Source of the DNA: JACCXG01 sp963834305
Lineage (GTDB): Bacteria > Acidobacteriota > Vicinamibacteria > Vicinamibacterales > 2-12-FULL-66-21
NCBI GenBank assembly: GCA_963834305.1
Contig: CAWIAX010000003.1
Location: forward strand, 1,798,001-1,862,000
Direction: 5' to 3'
Length of the DNA stretch: 64,000 nucleotides
The notes under the pieces are model-generated. The model was not told the origin of the DNA, ran no database searches, and saw only the letters and a list, made by a program, of their open reading frames with translations. How positions within the stretch are numbered: position 1 is the first letter of the stretch; the number at the start of each line of letters is the position of its first letter. Of the stretch, positions 39,724 through 49,509 are shown one piece after another. Position numbers and translations under genes: made by a program.

Positions 39724-42700
39724 ATGAGATTCCTCGAGACCCTCCGGTCGCGGCGCTCCCGATCCACCCTGGCCGGCGCCGCCGTACTGGCCGCGGCGGG
39801 GCTCTCGCTGCTCGCGCAGCCCGCGCCGCAGAAGGGCACTGCGCCCCGGATGCCGCGGGAGTCGGACGCGCGCCCCGTGCGCGTGCTCTTCCTCGGCGAC
39901 GACCAGCGTGAGGTCCATGCCGCCACGGCCGTCTATCCGATGCTGGCCCCCGCCCTCGCGCGGCGCGGCATCCAGCTGACCCATGCCCGGTCATCCGGCG
40001 AGGCGCTGACGCCGCAGACCCTGTCGCATTACGACGCCCTGCTCGTCTACGGCAACGACACGGCGCTCGCTCCCGAGCAGGAGAAGGCGCTGCTCGCGTT
40101 CGTGGAGGCGGGGAAGGGGCTGCTGGCGATCCACTCCGCCGCGGCGATGTTCAGCGGCTCGGACGCCTACGCGTCGCTGGTCGGCGGCCGCCTGCCGGCC
40201 GAGGGGCAGCCGGGCGCCGCGTTCACGCCCGAGGTGGTGCAGCCCGCGCATCCGGTGATGCAGGGCGTCCAGGCGTTTGCCACCGCGGACGAGGGGGGCG
40301 CGCTGACGATGACGAACGCCGCCGGCCGCACCGTGCTGATGGAGCGCGCCGGGGCCCAGGGGCGTCGAGCCCTTCACCTGGATCCGGACCCAGGGCAAGG
40401 GGCGGGTGTTCTACACCGCATACGGCCACGACCCGCAGATCTGGGGCAATCCGAACTTCCAGAAGCTGGTCGAGCAGGCGACTGTCTGGGCGATCGACGA
40501 GCCCGCCCGGCGGGCCTACCTCGAGATGAAGATGCCCGACGTGACCTACGTCGACACCTTCATCGTGCCGAATTACGAGAATCGCGACCCCGCCCCGAAG
40601 TACCAGCTGCCGTTCACCGCGGACGACTCGATGAAGTTCATCAGCGTGCCGGCGGAGTTCAAGCTGGAGCTGTTTGCCGGCGAGCCCGACATCCTCGAGC
40701 CGATTGCCTTCAACTTCGACGAGCGCGGCCGGCTCTGGGTGATCGAGGCGCTCGATTATCCCAACGTCGTGCTCAACGGCCATCCCGGCAACGACCGGAT
40801 CACGATCGTCGAAGACACCAACGGCGACGGGCGGGCGGACAAGTTCACGGTGTTCGCCGATCACCTGAACCTGCCGACGAGCCTGGTCTTCGCCAATGGC
40901 GGCGTGATCGTGGCGGCCGCGCCGCACATGTTGTTCCTCAAGGACACCAACGGCGACGACAAGGCGGACGTCCGCCAGATCGTCAGCACCGGGTGGGGGA
41001 TCCGCGACACCCACGCCGGGCCGTCGAGCCTGATGTACGGCCACGACAACCACATCTGGGGCACCGTGGGCTACTCCGGCTTCAACGGCGAGATGAACGG
41101 CAAGGCGATGCAGTTCGGCCAGGGCATGTACCGCTTCAAGCCGGACGGCAGCGGTTTCGAGTACGTGACCGGATCGACGAACAACACCTGGGGGCTGGGG
41201 CTGTCGGAGACCTTCGACGTCTTCGGCTCGACCGCCAACAACGACCCGAGCTTCTACGTCGCCATCCCGAACCGCCACTTCGAGGGGGTCGAGGGGCTGC
41301 CGATGCCGCCCGGCGGCGGCCGCGGCGTCGGCGCCGGCTACCAGAGCGCCGCGCAGTTCTACGCCGCGCACTACCTGACGCCCTACATCCGGCAGGTGGA
41401 CGTGTTCGGCGGCTACACCGCCGGGGCCGGCCATCAGCTCTACACGGCGCGGGCCTTCCCCAAGCCCTACTGGAACCGGATCGCGTTCATCAACGAGCCG
41501 ACCGCGCACCTGGTCGGGCAGGGCATCCTCGAGAAGCGCGGCGCCGGCTTCGTCACCCGCGACGGCTGGAACCTGCTGGCGGGTGCGGAGGAATGGGTGG
41601 CGCCGGTGCAGGCCCAGGTCGGGCCGGACGGCGCCGTCTGGGTATCGGACTGGTACAACTTCATCGGGCAGCACAACCCCACGCCGCCCGGGTTCAGCAA
41701 CGGCGTCGGCAACGCCTACGAGACGTCGATGCGCGACCACTCGCGCGGCCGGATCTACCGGGTCGTCTACCGCAACGCGCCGGCGCCGCGGAAGACCTCG
41801 CTCGCCGCCGGGAACACGGCGGGATTGCTGGCGGCGCTGTCGTCCGACAACATGCTCTGGCGGCTGCACGCGCAGCGGCTGCTCGTCGAGCGCGGCCAGA
41901 AGGACGTCGTGCCGCAGCTCATCGCGCTCACGCGCAACACCAGCGTCGACGAGATCGGCCTCAACGGTGCTGCCCTGCACGCGCTCTGGACACTGCACGG
42001 CCTTGGCGAGGTGACGAGCCTGTCGAGCGAGGCCGGCCGTGCCGCGGTGGCGGCCCTCAAGCACCCGGCCGCCGGCGTGCGCAAGGCGGCGGCGATGGTG
42101 CTGCCGAAGACCGCCGAGGCGGCAGCCGCCATCACCGGCGCCGGCCTGCTGATGGATCCCGATCTGCACACGCGGCTCGCGGCGGTGCTGGCGCTCGCCG
42201 ATGCGCCGTCGTCCCCCGAACTCGGCCGGCTGCTCTACACGGCCAGCGCCGACGACAGCAACTACACCGACCGGTGGCTCAGCCGCGCGTTCTTCATTGC
42301 CGGCACCCGGCACAAGACCGCGTTCCTGTCGGAGTACCGCGCCGACCCGAAGGCGCTGCCGGCGAACACGCTGCCCATCGCTCTTCGCATCGGCGCTACC
42401 AAGCCCGACTGGCGCACGCCCGACCAGGCCTCGCTCGGATCCGACTGGAAGGACATGCAGGTGCCCGGCAACTGGGAGTCCAGGGGGCTGCCGGATTTCG
42501 ACGGCGTGGTCTGGTTCACCCGCACGGTGGACGTTCCCGCAGCCGCGGCGGATGCCGCGCTGTTCCTCGGCCGGGTGAGCAACGCCGCCGAAGTGTGGGT
42601 GAACGGGCAGCCGGTCAGCCTGGCGCCGGTGGCGCCGCCGGCAGCGGCGGGACCGGGCCGGGGCAACGGCCGCGGCGCGGCGGCCGCGGGCGGCGGCCGG

Positions 42701-43420
42701 GGCAACGGGACGCCGCCGTCCTACGAGCTGCCGGCCGGCACGCTGAAAGCGGGGGCGAACACCCTCACCGTGCGCATCACCAACAACCGCAACGAGGGGG
42801 GCTTCATGGCCGCTCCGGAGGCGATGGCGCTCCAGGCCGGGGGTACGCGGGTGCCGCTGGCGGGCACCTGGAAGTACCGCGTCGAGCGGCAGACCAATGC
42901 CGGGGCGCTGTATGCGAAGCCCGGCGAGCTGGCCGCGCACGTGGCCTACGCGGCGACGCCGCCGCCCGCCGGCGGCACGCTGCCGGAGCCGGTCGTGAAG
43001 CAGGCGCCCGACGTGACGGTCCGGCTGAGCGTGATCCCTGGCGAGATGAAGTTCGACAAGACCGAGATCACCGTCGCGCCCGGGCAGCTCGTCGAGGTCA
43101 TCTTCAGCAATCCCGACACGATGCAGCACAACTTCGTCGTGGGCGCGCCGGACTCGCTGGCGGCGATCGGCGCGGCGGCCGACGAGCTCGCGCGCAGCCC
43201 GGCCGGGGTGGCGCAGCAGTACGTGCCGCAGATGGCGCAGGTGATCTTCTACACCAAGCTGGTCGAGCCGGGGGAAACCATCACCGTGCAGTTCAGGGCG
43301 CCGGCGCAGGCGGGCGACTACACCTTCGTCTGCACCTTCCCCGGGCACTGGCGCATCATGAACGGCATCCTGCACGTGCAGGCGCCGCAGGGCCGCGGGC
43401 GCGGCGGCGCCCGGCCCTGA
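39724..43420 (+). CDS. ThuA / membrane-bound-dehydrogenase propeller / azurin fusion protein (one frameshift)
   Basis: About 1,231 aa once a single extra base near 40,365 (a G-run) is removed. Order: signal peptide; ThuA-like domain (residues 55-255, VRVLFLGDDQREVH; LLAIHSAAAMF); beta-propeller of the PVC membrane-bound dehydrogenase type (300-680, FNFDERGRLWVIEALDYPNV; DTNGDGRADKFTVF); HEAT-like region (690-870); a galactose-binding-like domain (about 890-990); and a C-terminal azurin domain with His in MQHNFVVG and Cys-His-Met in CTFPGHWRIM. It is probably periplasmic, oxidising or binding sugars and passing electrons to copper. It precedes a Gfo/Idh gene, as ThuA is paired with ThuB in trehalose 3-keto metabolism. 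Confidence 0.82.
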
Positions 43421-43452
43421 GCCGGCGCACCGGTGTTTCTGGAGGAATCGTG

Positions 43453-44580
43453 ATGGCGGACAAGGTACGCGTGGCGATCGTCGGCCTCGGCTTCGGCGCC
43501 GAGTTCATCCCGATCTATCAGCGGCATCCGAATGCCGAGATGTACGGCGATCTGCCGCCGGGATCGGGCCGAGCTCGATGCCTGCGGCGATCGGTTCGGG
43601 ATTGGCGCGCGCTACACCAGCTACGAAGAGCTGCTCGCCGATCCGGACGTCGACGCGGTCCACATCAATTCGCCGATCGCCGATCACGCGCCGCAGTCGA
43701 TCGCAGCGCTCGAGGCGGGCAAACACGTCGCGTGCACCGTGCCCGGCCGCCACGACGATCGACGAATGCCGGCGCATTGTCGAAGCGCAGCGGAAGAGCG
43801 GCAGGGTCTACATGATGATGGAGACCGTCGTCTACAGCCGCGAGTACCTGTTCGCGAAGGAGCTCTACGAGAAGGGGGAGCTCGGCCGCATCCAGTTCCT
43901 GCGCGGCAGCCACCAGCAGGACATGGAGGGCTGGCCGGCCTACTGGGAGGGCTTCCCGCCGATGCACTACGCCACGCACTGCGTCAGCCCGTGCCTGGCC
44001 ATCCTCGGCAAGCACGCCGAGCACGTCGTCTGCCACGGATCGGGCCGCATCGACGAGGCCCTGATCCCGAAGTACGACAGCCCGTTCGCGATCGAGACCG
44101 CCACCTTCAAGCTGCGCGACTCCGACGTCTGCGCCGAGGTCACCCGGAGCCTGTTCAACACCGCGCGCCAGTACCGCGAAAGCTTCGACGTCTACGGCTC
44201 GAAGGCCTCGTTCGAATGGCAGCAGGTCGAAAACGAGGAGCCGGTGATCCACACCAAGAGCACCGCCGCGCGGCCGCTCAGCGAGGCGGCAGATCCCGGC
44301 CCGCGTCTCGGTGCCCGACTACGCGCACCTGCTGCCGGAGCCGATCCAGCGCTTCACCCAGCCGGCCGCGATCCAGGATGCCGAGCACCTCTCGTTCCTC
44401 CAGGGCGGCGGGCATGGCGGCTCGCACCCCCACCTGGTGCACAACTTCCTGATGGCGTGCACCGGGCGGCAGGCGGCGATGCCCGATGCCGAGACCTCGG
44501 TCAACTGGACGATGGTGGGCATCTGCGCCCACCAGTCGGCCCTCGAGGGGGGCAGGAAGTTCGAGATTCCCCGGTTCTGA
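43453..44580 (+). CDS. Gfo/Idh/MocA oxidoreductase, ThuB-like position (three frameshifts)
   Basis: About 374 aa. It starts MADKVRVAIVGLGFGAEFIP with the nucleotide-binding GxGxxxE. The frame is broken by single extra bases near 43,555, 43,752 and 44,291; correcting them gives NAEMYAICRRDRAELDACGD, TVPAATTIDECRRIVEAQ and an intact C-terminus (NWTMVGICAHQSALEGGRKF). The usual Glu-Lys-Pro motif is replaced near CTVP. It lies 32 bases after the ThuA-containing gene. A 3-dehydrogenase role on a disaccharide is inferred from this pairing. Confidence 0.8.
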
Positions 44581-44620
44581 GCGGGACCGTCGCCGGCGAC
44601 GGTGGGAGTGCGCAGCGCCT

Positions 44621-45679
44621 ATGGCCAAGAAGCCGACCATCGCTACCGTTGCCGCGCAGGCGGGGGTGGCCGTCAGCACCGTGTCCCGCTACCTGAACGG
44701 CCACTACGTCAGTGGACCGGTGCAGGCGAAGCTCTCCGAGGTGATTGCGAGCCTGGGCTACTCGCGCTCCTGGACCGCGCGCAACCTCAGCCTCGGGCGT
44801 CGCGGCTGCATCGGCGTGGTCGTGGACTCGAGCGCCGACCCCTGGTTCGTGCAGCTCCTCACCGGCATCGAGGAGGAGCTGGCGCTGCGCGATACCGGGC
44901 TGATGCTCGCCAGCCTGGAGCTGCGCGGCCAGTACGATCCGTCGCTGGTCTTCACCTGGATCCGCGACCGGCGGGTGGACGGCCTGGTGATCGCCAAGTC
45001 GCAGCGGCGCGAGCGCGCGATGCTCAAGGCGGCGATCGACGCGCAGCTGCCGACGGTGATCATCGCGCCCGACGAGATCTCGACCGACGTCCAGGTGGTG
45101 CGGTGCAACAACGTCGCCGCCGGCGCGACCGTGGCCGCGCACCTGGCCGGCCTCGGGCACCGCCGCATCGCCTTCGTCGGCGGCCCGCAGCATTCCATCG
45201 ACTCCAAGCACCGCCTGCGCGGCCTGCGCGACGAGCTGGCGCGCCGCGGCATTGCGCTCGACCCTGCCGCCATCTTCTTCTGCGGCAGCTACGCGAGCGA
45301 AGCCGGCGCCCAGTTCGCGCGCGAGTTCTTCGATCAGGCGATCGCCGTGACCGCGGTCGTCCTGGCGAACGACGCGCTGGCCTTCGGCTTCATGCGGACC
45401 GCGCAGCAGCTGGGCATCCGCATGCCGCAGGACCTGTCGATCGTCGGCTTCGACGGGCTGCCGCACGGCGCGCTGCTCTGTCCGGCGCTGACCACCGTGT
45501 CGCAGCCGATGCGCGAGATGGGGCGGACCGCCTGCTGCCGCCTGTTCGAGGCGATCGCCGATCCGGGCCGGCTCGAGACCACCGAGTTCCCCATGAACCT
45601 GATCGAGCGGGAAAGTACGGGGCCCGTGGCGAACGCCCGGCCCGCGCTCCACCTCGTGGCGCCAACCGACGCCTCGTGA
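44621..45679 (+). CDS. LacI-family transcriptional regulator
   Basis: A 352-aa repressor. The helix-turn-helix is TIATVAAQAGVAVSTVSRYL with hinge SWTARNLSLGRRG, followed by a periplasmic-binding-protein-like effector domain (IGVVVDSSADPWFVQLLTGI; ALAFGFMRTAQQLGIRMPQD; FDGLPHGALLCPALTTV). It is placed right after the carbohydrate oxidation genes, so it likely controls them in response to a sugar ligand. No operator palindrome was identified with confidence. ATG 44621 is chosen as it begins the DNA-binding domain. Its stop (TGA) abuts the ATG of the next gene. Confidence 0.88.
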   Translation: MAKKPTIATVAAQAGVAVSTVSRYLNGHYVSGPVQAKLSEVIASLGYSRSWTARNLSLGRRGCIGVVVDSSADPWFVQLLTGIEEELALRDTGLMLASLELRGQYDPSLVFTWIRDRRVDGLVIAKSQRRERAMLKAAIDAQLPTVIIAPDEISTDVQVVRCNNVAAGATVAAHLAGLGHRRIAFVGGPQHSIDSKHRLRGLRDELARRGIALDPAAIFFCGSYASEAGAQFAREFFDQAIAVTAVVLANDALAFGFMRTAQQLGIRMPQDLSIVGFDGLPHGALLCPALTTVSQPMREMGRTACCRLFEAIADPGRLETTEFPMNLIERESTGPVANARPALHLVAPTDAS

Positions 45680-47116
45680 ATGGTCCGTGCGGCCGTCCTG
45701 ATCCTGACGATCGCCGCGGGCGCCGCGCTCCTCAGCTGCCGTCCGATCTACGAGCCTGACCTCTGGTGGCACCTCGCGCAGGGGCGCGAGCACGTCCAGG
45801 GGCGGCTGGTCAGGACCAACGTCTTCAGCTTCGCGATGCCGGAGTACCGCCAGCACTACACGCCCTGGCTGTACGAAGCCGCCGCGTACGGGGCCTGGAC
45901 CGCGGGCGGCGGGGCCGGTATCCAGGCGCTGCAGTTCGTGCTCCTGGCGCTGGCGCTGGCGCTGCTCTACCGGGCGTGCCGCGCCCGCGCGCCAGCCTGG
46001 AGCGCCGCCGCCGTGCTCCTGATTGGCGTCGTGCTGCTCGAGCCGCGCGCCCTTCCCCGGCCGCACGTGGTGTCGTTCGCCGGGATGGCGGCCTGCGCCC
46101 TGATCATCGGGCGGGCGGCAGCCGCGCGCACAGCAGCGCCGCTGCTCTGGGCGATCCCGGTCGTGGCCGTCTGGAGCAACCTGCACGTCGAGTGCGTGTT
46201 CGGCGTGGTGTTCGTCGGCCTCTTTGCCGCCGGCCAGCTGCTGCACCCCACCTCGCTCCCGCGCGCGGCCGCCGCGCGAGCGGTCCTCGTGACGCTGGCC
46301 TGCGCTGCCGCCACGCTCGCGAACCCGTACGGGTGGGGACTGATCGCCTACCTCTACGAGAACCTGTCCGTGCCGCAGATCCTCAGCATCGCGGAGCTGC
46401 GCCCGCCGTATCTGCCGGACTACCGGGCCTTCTACTTCTACCTCGCGGCGGCCGTCGCGCTGCTGCTGGTGCAGCCCCGGCGGGTTGCGCTCTCCGAGGT
46501 CCTGATGCTCGTGACGTTCGGCACGCTCGGCGTGATGCACCTGCGGCTCACGCCGCTCGTGCTCCTCGCCACCGCTCCGATGGTGGCGCAGCGGCTGGGC
46601 GTCGTGGCGTCATGGGGAGTGGATCCCCGGGCGGTGCTGATTACCGCAGCCGGAGCCGCGCTCGCGCTGTCGCGGATTCCGATCGGCCTGCTGGCGACCG
46701 GCTTCGCCGTGGGCACACCGGCCGTCGAGCCGCCGCAGTTCTTCTCGCGCGATGCAGTGGCGTTCGTGCAGCGGTCCGGGCTGGAAGGGCCGGTGTTCAA
46801 CAGCCACAACCTCGGCGGCTACCTGGCGTGGATGCTCTATCCGCAGGTGCGGGTGTTCCAGGACAGCCGTCTCCAGGCATACCCTCCCGGCCACTTCCGG
46901 TCGATCGTCCAGGCTTCGGCGTCGCAGGCGGAGTGGGACGCGCTCGTGGCGGGCGTGGACTGGGCGGTGTTGTCCGTCCCCCGGCCCAACCAGCTGTCAG
47001 GCGCCGGCCGCTTCCCGCCGGGGGAATGGCGCACGGTCTTCCGCGATCAGGCAATGGAGGTGGTGGTGCGGCGCAGCGGCCGCTTTGCAGCGGTAGCCGA
47101 GGACGGCGGCAGATAG
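45680..47116 (+). CDS. Polytopic membrane protein, glycosyltransferase-like
   Basis: A 478-aa protein with about 9-10 hydrophobic segments. The first periplasmic loop reads EPDLWWHLAQGREHVQ, a DLWW-His motif shared by a family of uncharacterised membrane proteins distantly like GT-C glycosyltransferases. The C-terminus is soluble (FNSHNLGGYLAWMLYPQVRV; FQDSRLQAYPPGHFR). It directly follows lacI (TGAATG) but may not be functionally linked. The function is not known. Confidence 0.6.
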   Translation: MVRAAVLILTIAAGAALLSCRPIYEPDLWWHLAQGREHVQGRLVRTNVFSFAMPEYRQHYTPWLYEAAAYGAWTAGGGAGIQALQFVLLALALALLYRACRARAPAWSAAAVLLIGVVLLEPRALPRPHVVSFAGMAACALIIGRAAAARTAAPLLWAIPVVAVWSNLHVECVFGVVFVGLFAAGQLLHPTSLPRAAAARAVLVTLACAAATLANPYGWGLIAYLYENLSVPQILSIAELRPPYLPDYRAFYFYLAAAVALLLVQPRRVALSEVLMLVTFGTLGVMHLRLTPLVLLATAPMVAQRLGVVASWGVDPRAVLITAAGAALALSRIPIGLLATGFAVGTPAVEPPQFFSRDAVAFVQRSGLEGPVFNSHNLGGYLAWMLYPQVRVFQDSRLQAYPPGHFRSIVQASASQAEWDALVAGVDWAVLSVPRPNQLSGAGRFPPGEWRTVFRDQAMEVVVRRSGRFAAVAEDGGR

Positions 47117-47176
47117 AAGCGCGGTGAGCGGGACCCGCGCTTCTCTCTCGCCGGGAGGCTGCCTGGAACCGGCGCT

Positions 47177-47800
47177 TCAGAAGGTGGCCGGGGTGACGGT
47201 GACCGTGAGCGTGGCGCGCCCCAGCTTGCCGCGGCTGTTGGTGGCCCAGCAGCTGACCGTCGTCTTTCCCAGAGGGAACGTGGAGCCCGATTTCGGCAGG
47301 CAGTAGCCGGCACGCGTACCGTCCTTGGGATCCTTTGCCGTGACGGTAAAGGTCGCGGGAGCGCCCGCCTCGGACACCGCCGGCACCGTGACGTCCCCGG
47401 ATGTCGTGACCACGGGCGGCGCCGCCGTTTCGCCGTCGGTCGGAATGCGATCCGTGCAGTCGCCGTTCGGGCACTCGTTCACGTCGAAGCAGCCAACGTA
47501 GCCGTTGCCCTGGAAGTCCTGCGGGCAGCCCCCGCAGGTCCGCGACCCGGGGCTGTTGATGCAGGCCGCCAGCTTGTGGCACCCGCCGTTCGCGCTCGAG
47601 CACTCGTTGACGTCGGTGCATCCCTTGTCGGGCGAGCCGTAGAACCCTTCCTTGCAGCCGTCGCCTGCCTGGGCTGCTGGCCCGGCGGCGGGCTGCTGCG
47701 CCGACGGGGACAGCGCGCTGAAGCCCAGGCTGAGCACGCCGACGAGGATCACGCCGAGGGCGGACTGCAGCGTCCAGCCGGAAAGTGTTGGTTTCGACAT
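47177..47800 (-). CDS. Secreted EGF-like / HYR-domain protein
   Basis: A 207-aa protein with a signal peptide or N-terminal anchor. The first module has six cysteines in EGF order with a calcium-type DVNEC start (DVNECSSANGGCHKLAAC...), followed by a second partial one (DVNECPNGDC). The C-terminal HYR/immunoglobulin-like domain runs from about residue 130 (DVTVPAVSEAGAPATFTVTA; PLGKTTVSCWATNSRG). EGF-HYR proteins are unusual in bacteria and would act as extracellular adhesins or matrix proteins. It has a typical high-GC coding pattern and lies 38 bases after the YVTN gene on the same strand. Confidence 0.7.
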   Translation of the reverse strand: MSKPTLSGWTLQSALGVILVGVLSLGFSALSPSAQQPAAGPAAQAGDGCKEGFYGSPDKGCTDVNECSSANGGCHKLAACINSPGSRTCGGCPQDFQGNGYVGCFDVNECPNGDCTDRIPTDGETAAPPVVTTSGDVTVPAVSEAGAPATFTVTAKDPKDGTRAGYCLPKSGSTFPLGKTTVSCWATNSRGKLGRATLTVTVTPATF

Positions 47801-47838
47801 GGCCTTATTTTAGATCAGGCCGCACCCCCGCCCCAACC

Positions 47839-48984
47839 TCAGCGGCCGGTCCGGATGCCCGCCGGCCCGCCGCCCACCGGAATCGTTCCCGTCCGGGTCA
47901 GCCGCCGCCCGTCGAAGCCGAACACCAGGATTTCGCGCTGCACCATGCACTGAACCAGCACCGTCCGCCCGTTCCGGCTCCAGGCCGCGCCCTGGCACCA
48001 CTGCCCGACCGGGGCCTCGGCGACCGGGGTGAGCGTCTTCTTCGCCAGGCTGAAGACCCGCAGGCGCCCGGCGGGCTTGAACAACGGGGAAGACGGAGGC
48101 GCGTTTGAGCCGTCCATGATCGTGACCGCCACGTGCCGGCCGTCGCTCGAGATGACCATCCCTTCAGCGAGCGGCCCGACCGCGACCTGGTCGATGGCCC
48201 GCGGCGGCTGTGCGGTCAGGTCGATGACGCTCACGGTATCGGCGCTGCCGGTAAGGCCGGCGCCGGTATTGGCGGCCAGTGCCATGTCGCCGGCCGGCGT
48301 GACGTCGATGCTGTACGGCTTGAGGCCGGACGCGATGTCCTGTTTGGTGTAGGTCACCGTTTCTCCGTCCACGGCGAGGACCGAGATCAGGTGGTCGTTG
48401 TTGCGCGTGACGAGCGCCGTCTTGCCGTCGGGCGTGAACGCGACGTGGCAGGGGCCGCTCCCGGGAGCGCCGAGGTCGATGGTGCCCGCCGGCGTCACGG
48501 TCTTGCCCTTCACGGTGAACACCGACAGCGTGCCGTCGATGCGGTTGGCTACGATGGCGAGCGTCCCGGCCGGGTTGATCGAGACGCCGGAGGCGCCGGC
48601 CCCGGCGCGCACGGTAGCGACGACCGCCGGCGGCGACGCCTTGAGGTCGATGACGCTGACGCGGTTGTCCGGAATCGTGCGCGTTGGATCGGCCGGATCG
48701 ATCCGGGTGGCGGCCGTGACCAGAGCAAAGCTGCTGTCCGGCGCAATCGCCACGCTTTCCGGGGGACCGATCACCGAGGTCGGGACCTCGATTTCCGCCA
48801 GGACCTTTGGCGGCGAGGCGCCGAGATCGATGATCGTGACGGTGTCGGGCGCCGGATTCCGGACGACGGTGGTGACTCCGTCCACGAGGGTGACCTTCCC
48901 ATCGTTCGCGGACACGGCGATCTGGGCGGTCGCGGCGGCGGGCACTGCCAGGATGGTGAGGCACGCGAGCAGAAGAGTTTTCAT
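47839..48984 (-). CDS. YVTN-type beta-propeller protein
   Basis: A 381-aa secreted protein: signal peptide (MKTLLLACLTILAVPAAATA), then repeated blades with the xxVSVIDLxxxPP pattern (DTVTIIDLGASPP, NRVSVIDLKASPP, DTVSVIDLTAQPP), as in surface-layer or lactonase-like propellers. ATG 48984 is the only start giving a clean signal peptide; the longer open frame upstream is heptamer repeat. No Shine-Dalgarno is evident. It probably forms a two-gene unit with the EGF/HYR protein. The function is unknown. Confidence 0.75.
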   Translation of the reverse strand: MKTLLLACLTILAVPAAATAQIAVSANDGKVTLVDGVTTVVRNPAPDTVTIIDLGASPPKVLAEIEVPTSVIGPPESVAIAPDSSFALVTAATRIDPADPTRTIPDNRVSVIDLKASPPAVVATVRAGAGASGVSINPAGTLAIVANRIDGTLSVFTVKGKTVTPAGTIDLGAPGSGPCHVAFTPDGKTALVTRNNDHLISVLAVDGETVTYTKQDIASGLKPYSIDVTPAGDMALAANTGAGLTGSADTVSVIDLTAQPPRAIDQVAVGPLAEGMVISSDGRHVAVTIMDGSNAPPSSPLFKPAGRLRVFSLAKKTLTPVAEAPVGQWCQGAAWSRNGRTVLVQCMVQREILVFGFDGRRLTRTGTIPVGGGPAGIRTGR

Positions 48985-49010
48985 GGAGCGAAGCGTAACA
49001 CTTTGGCCAA

Positions 49011-49126
49011 GGGCGAAGGGCGAAGGGCGGAGGGCGGAGGGCGAAGGGCGAAGGGCGAAGGGCGAAGGGCGAAGGGCCAACGCCCCAACGCTCAACGCCC
49101 AACGCCCAACGCCCAACGCCCAACGA
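49011..49126. repeat. Heptamer array: about ten GGGCGAA then six CCCAACG units
   Basis: G-type units (GGGCGAA, GGGCGGA, GGGCCAA; 49011-49080) switch to C-type units (CCCAACG; 49083-49126). Both types are found separately elsewhere. It lies 26 bases upstream of the YVTN start codon. On the minus strand the order is GGGCGTT units first, then TTCGCCC units. Confidence 0.9.
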
Positions 49127-49193
49127 GCGGCGGACGAGTCATACGGATCTACCGGCATGTCGGGGGCCGGTGCCGGCACTGCCCGTCCGGGGC

Positions 49194-49212
49194 CCCGCTT
49201 CCGCGAAGCGGG
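49194..49212. other. Perfect hairpin in the 49.13-49.48 kb spacer
   Basis: CCCGCTTC pairs with GAAGCGGG around CGC. The surrounding 350 bases (49127-49477) are GC-rich and structured, with no gene I can support. Parts such as GGCGGACGAG resemble the start of the tandem units that follow, so this may be a decayed unit. Confidence 0.5.
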
Positions 49213-49477
49213 AACGCGGCCTGCGCTCGGACGCTCGCGGCGCTCGAGGGCGCGGCGAGTAGGGATGGTCAGGACGCCATCTGCCAAGCGCACCGATGCG
49301 CCGGTGGTGTTGTGGGGCGACGCGGATCACAGGGAAGGGACTCGCCGCGCGAATCGCTCCGCCCGCGTTCCGGCTGCGCGGCGCGTCGCCTCGCTCCAAG
49401 GTCCCCGGCCGGCCAGCACCGGCCCCGTCCCCGTCCTGGTGCCGGCCCAAGAGCCCGAGTGCGGGTCCGTTGAGATC

Positions 49478-49508
49478 AACGCCCAACGCCCAACGCCCAA
49501 TACCCAAC
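49478..49508. repeat. Heptamer array (CCCAACG)4
   Basis: CCCAACG units with one CCCAATA variant, immediately before the first long tandem unit. Confidence 0.85.
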
Positions 49509-49509
49509 G

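Noticed and set aside
40223..43375. Very long minus-strand open frame (over 1,000 codons)
   Set aside because: It is antisense to the ThuA/propeller/azurin gene, whose domains and copper ligands are clear; the antisense product has no recognisable motif.
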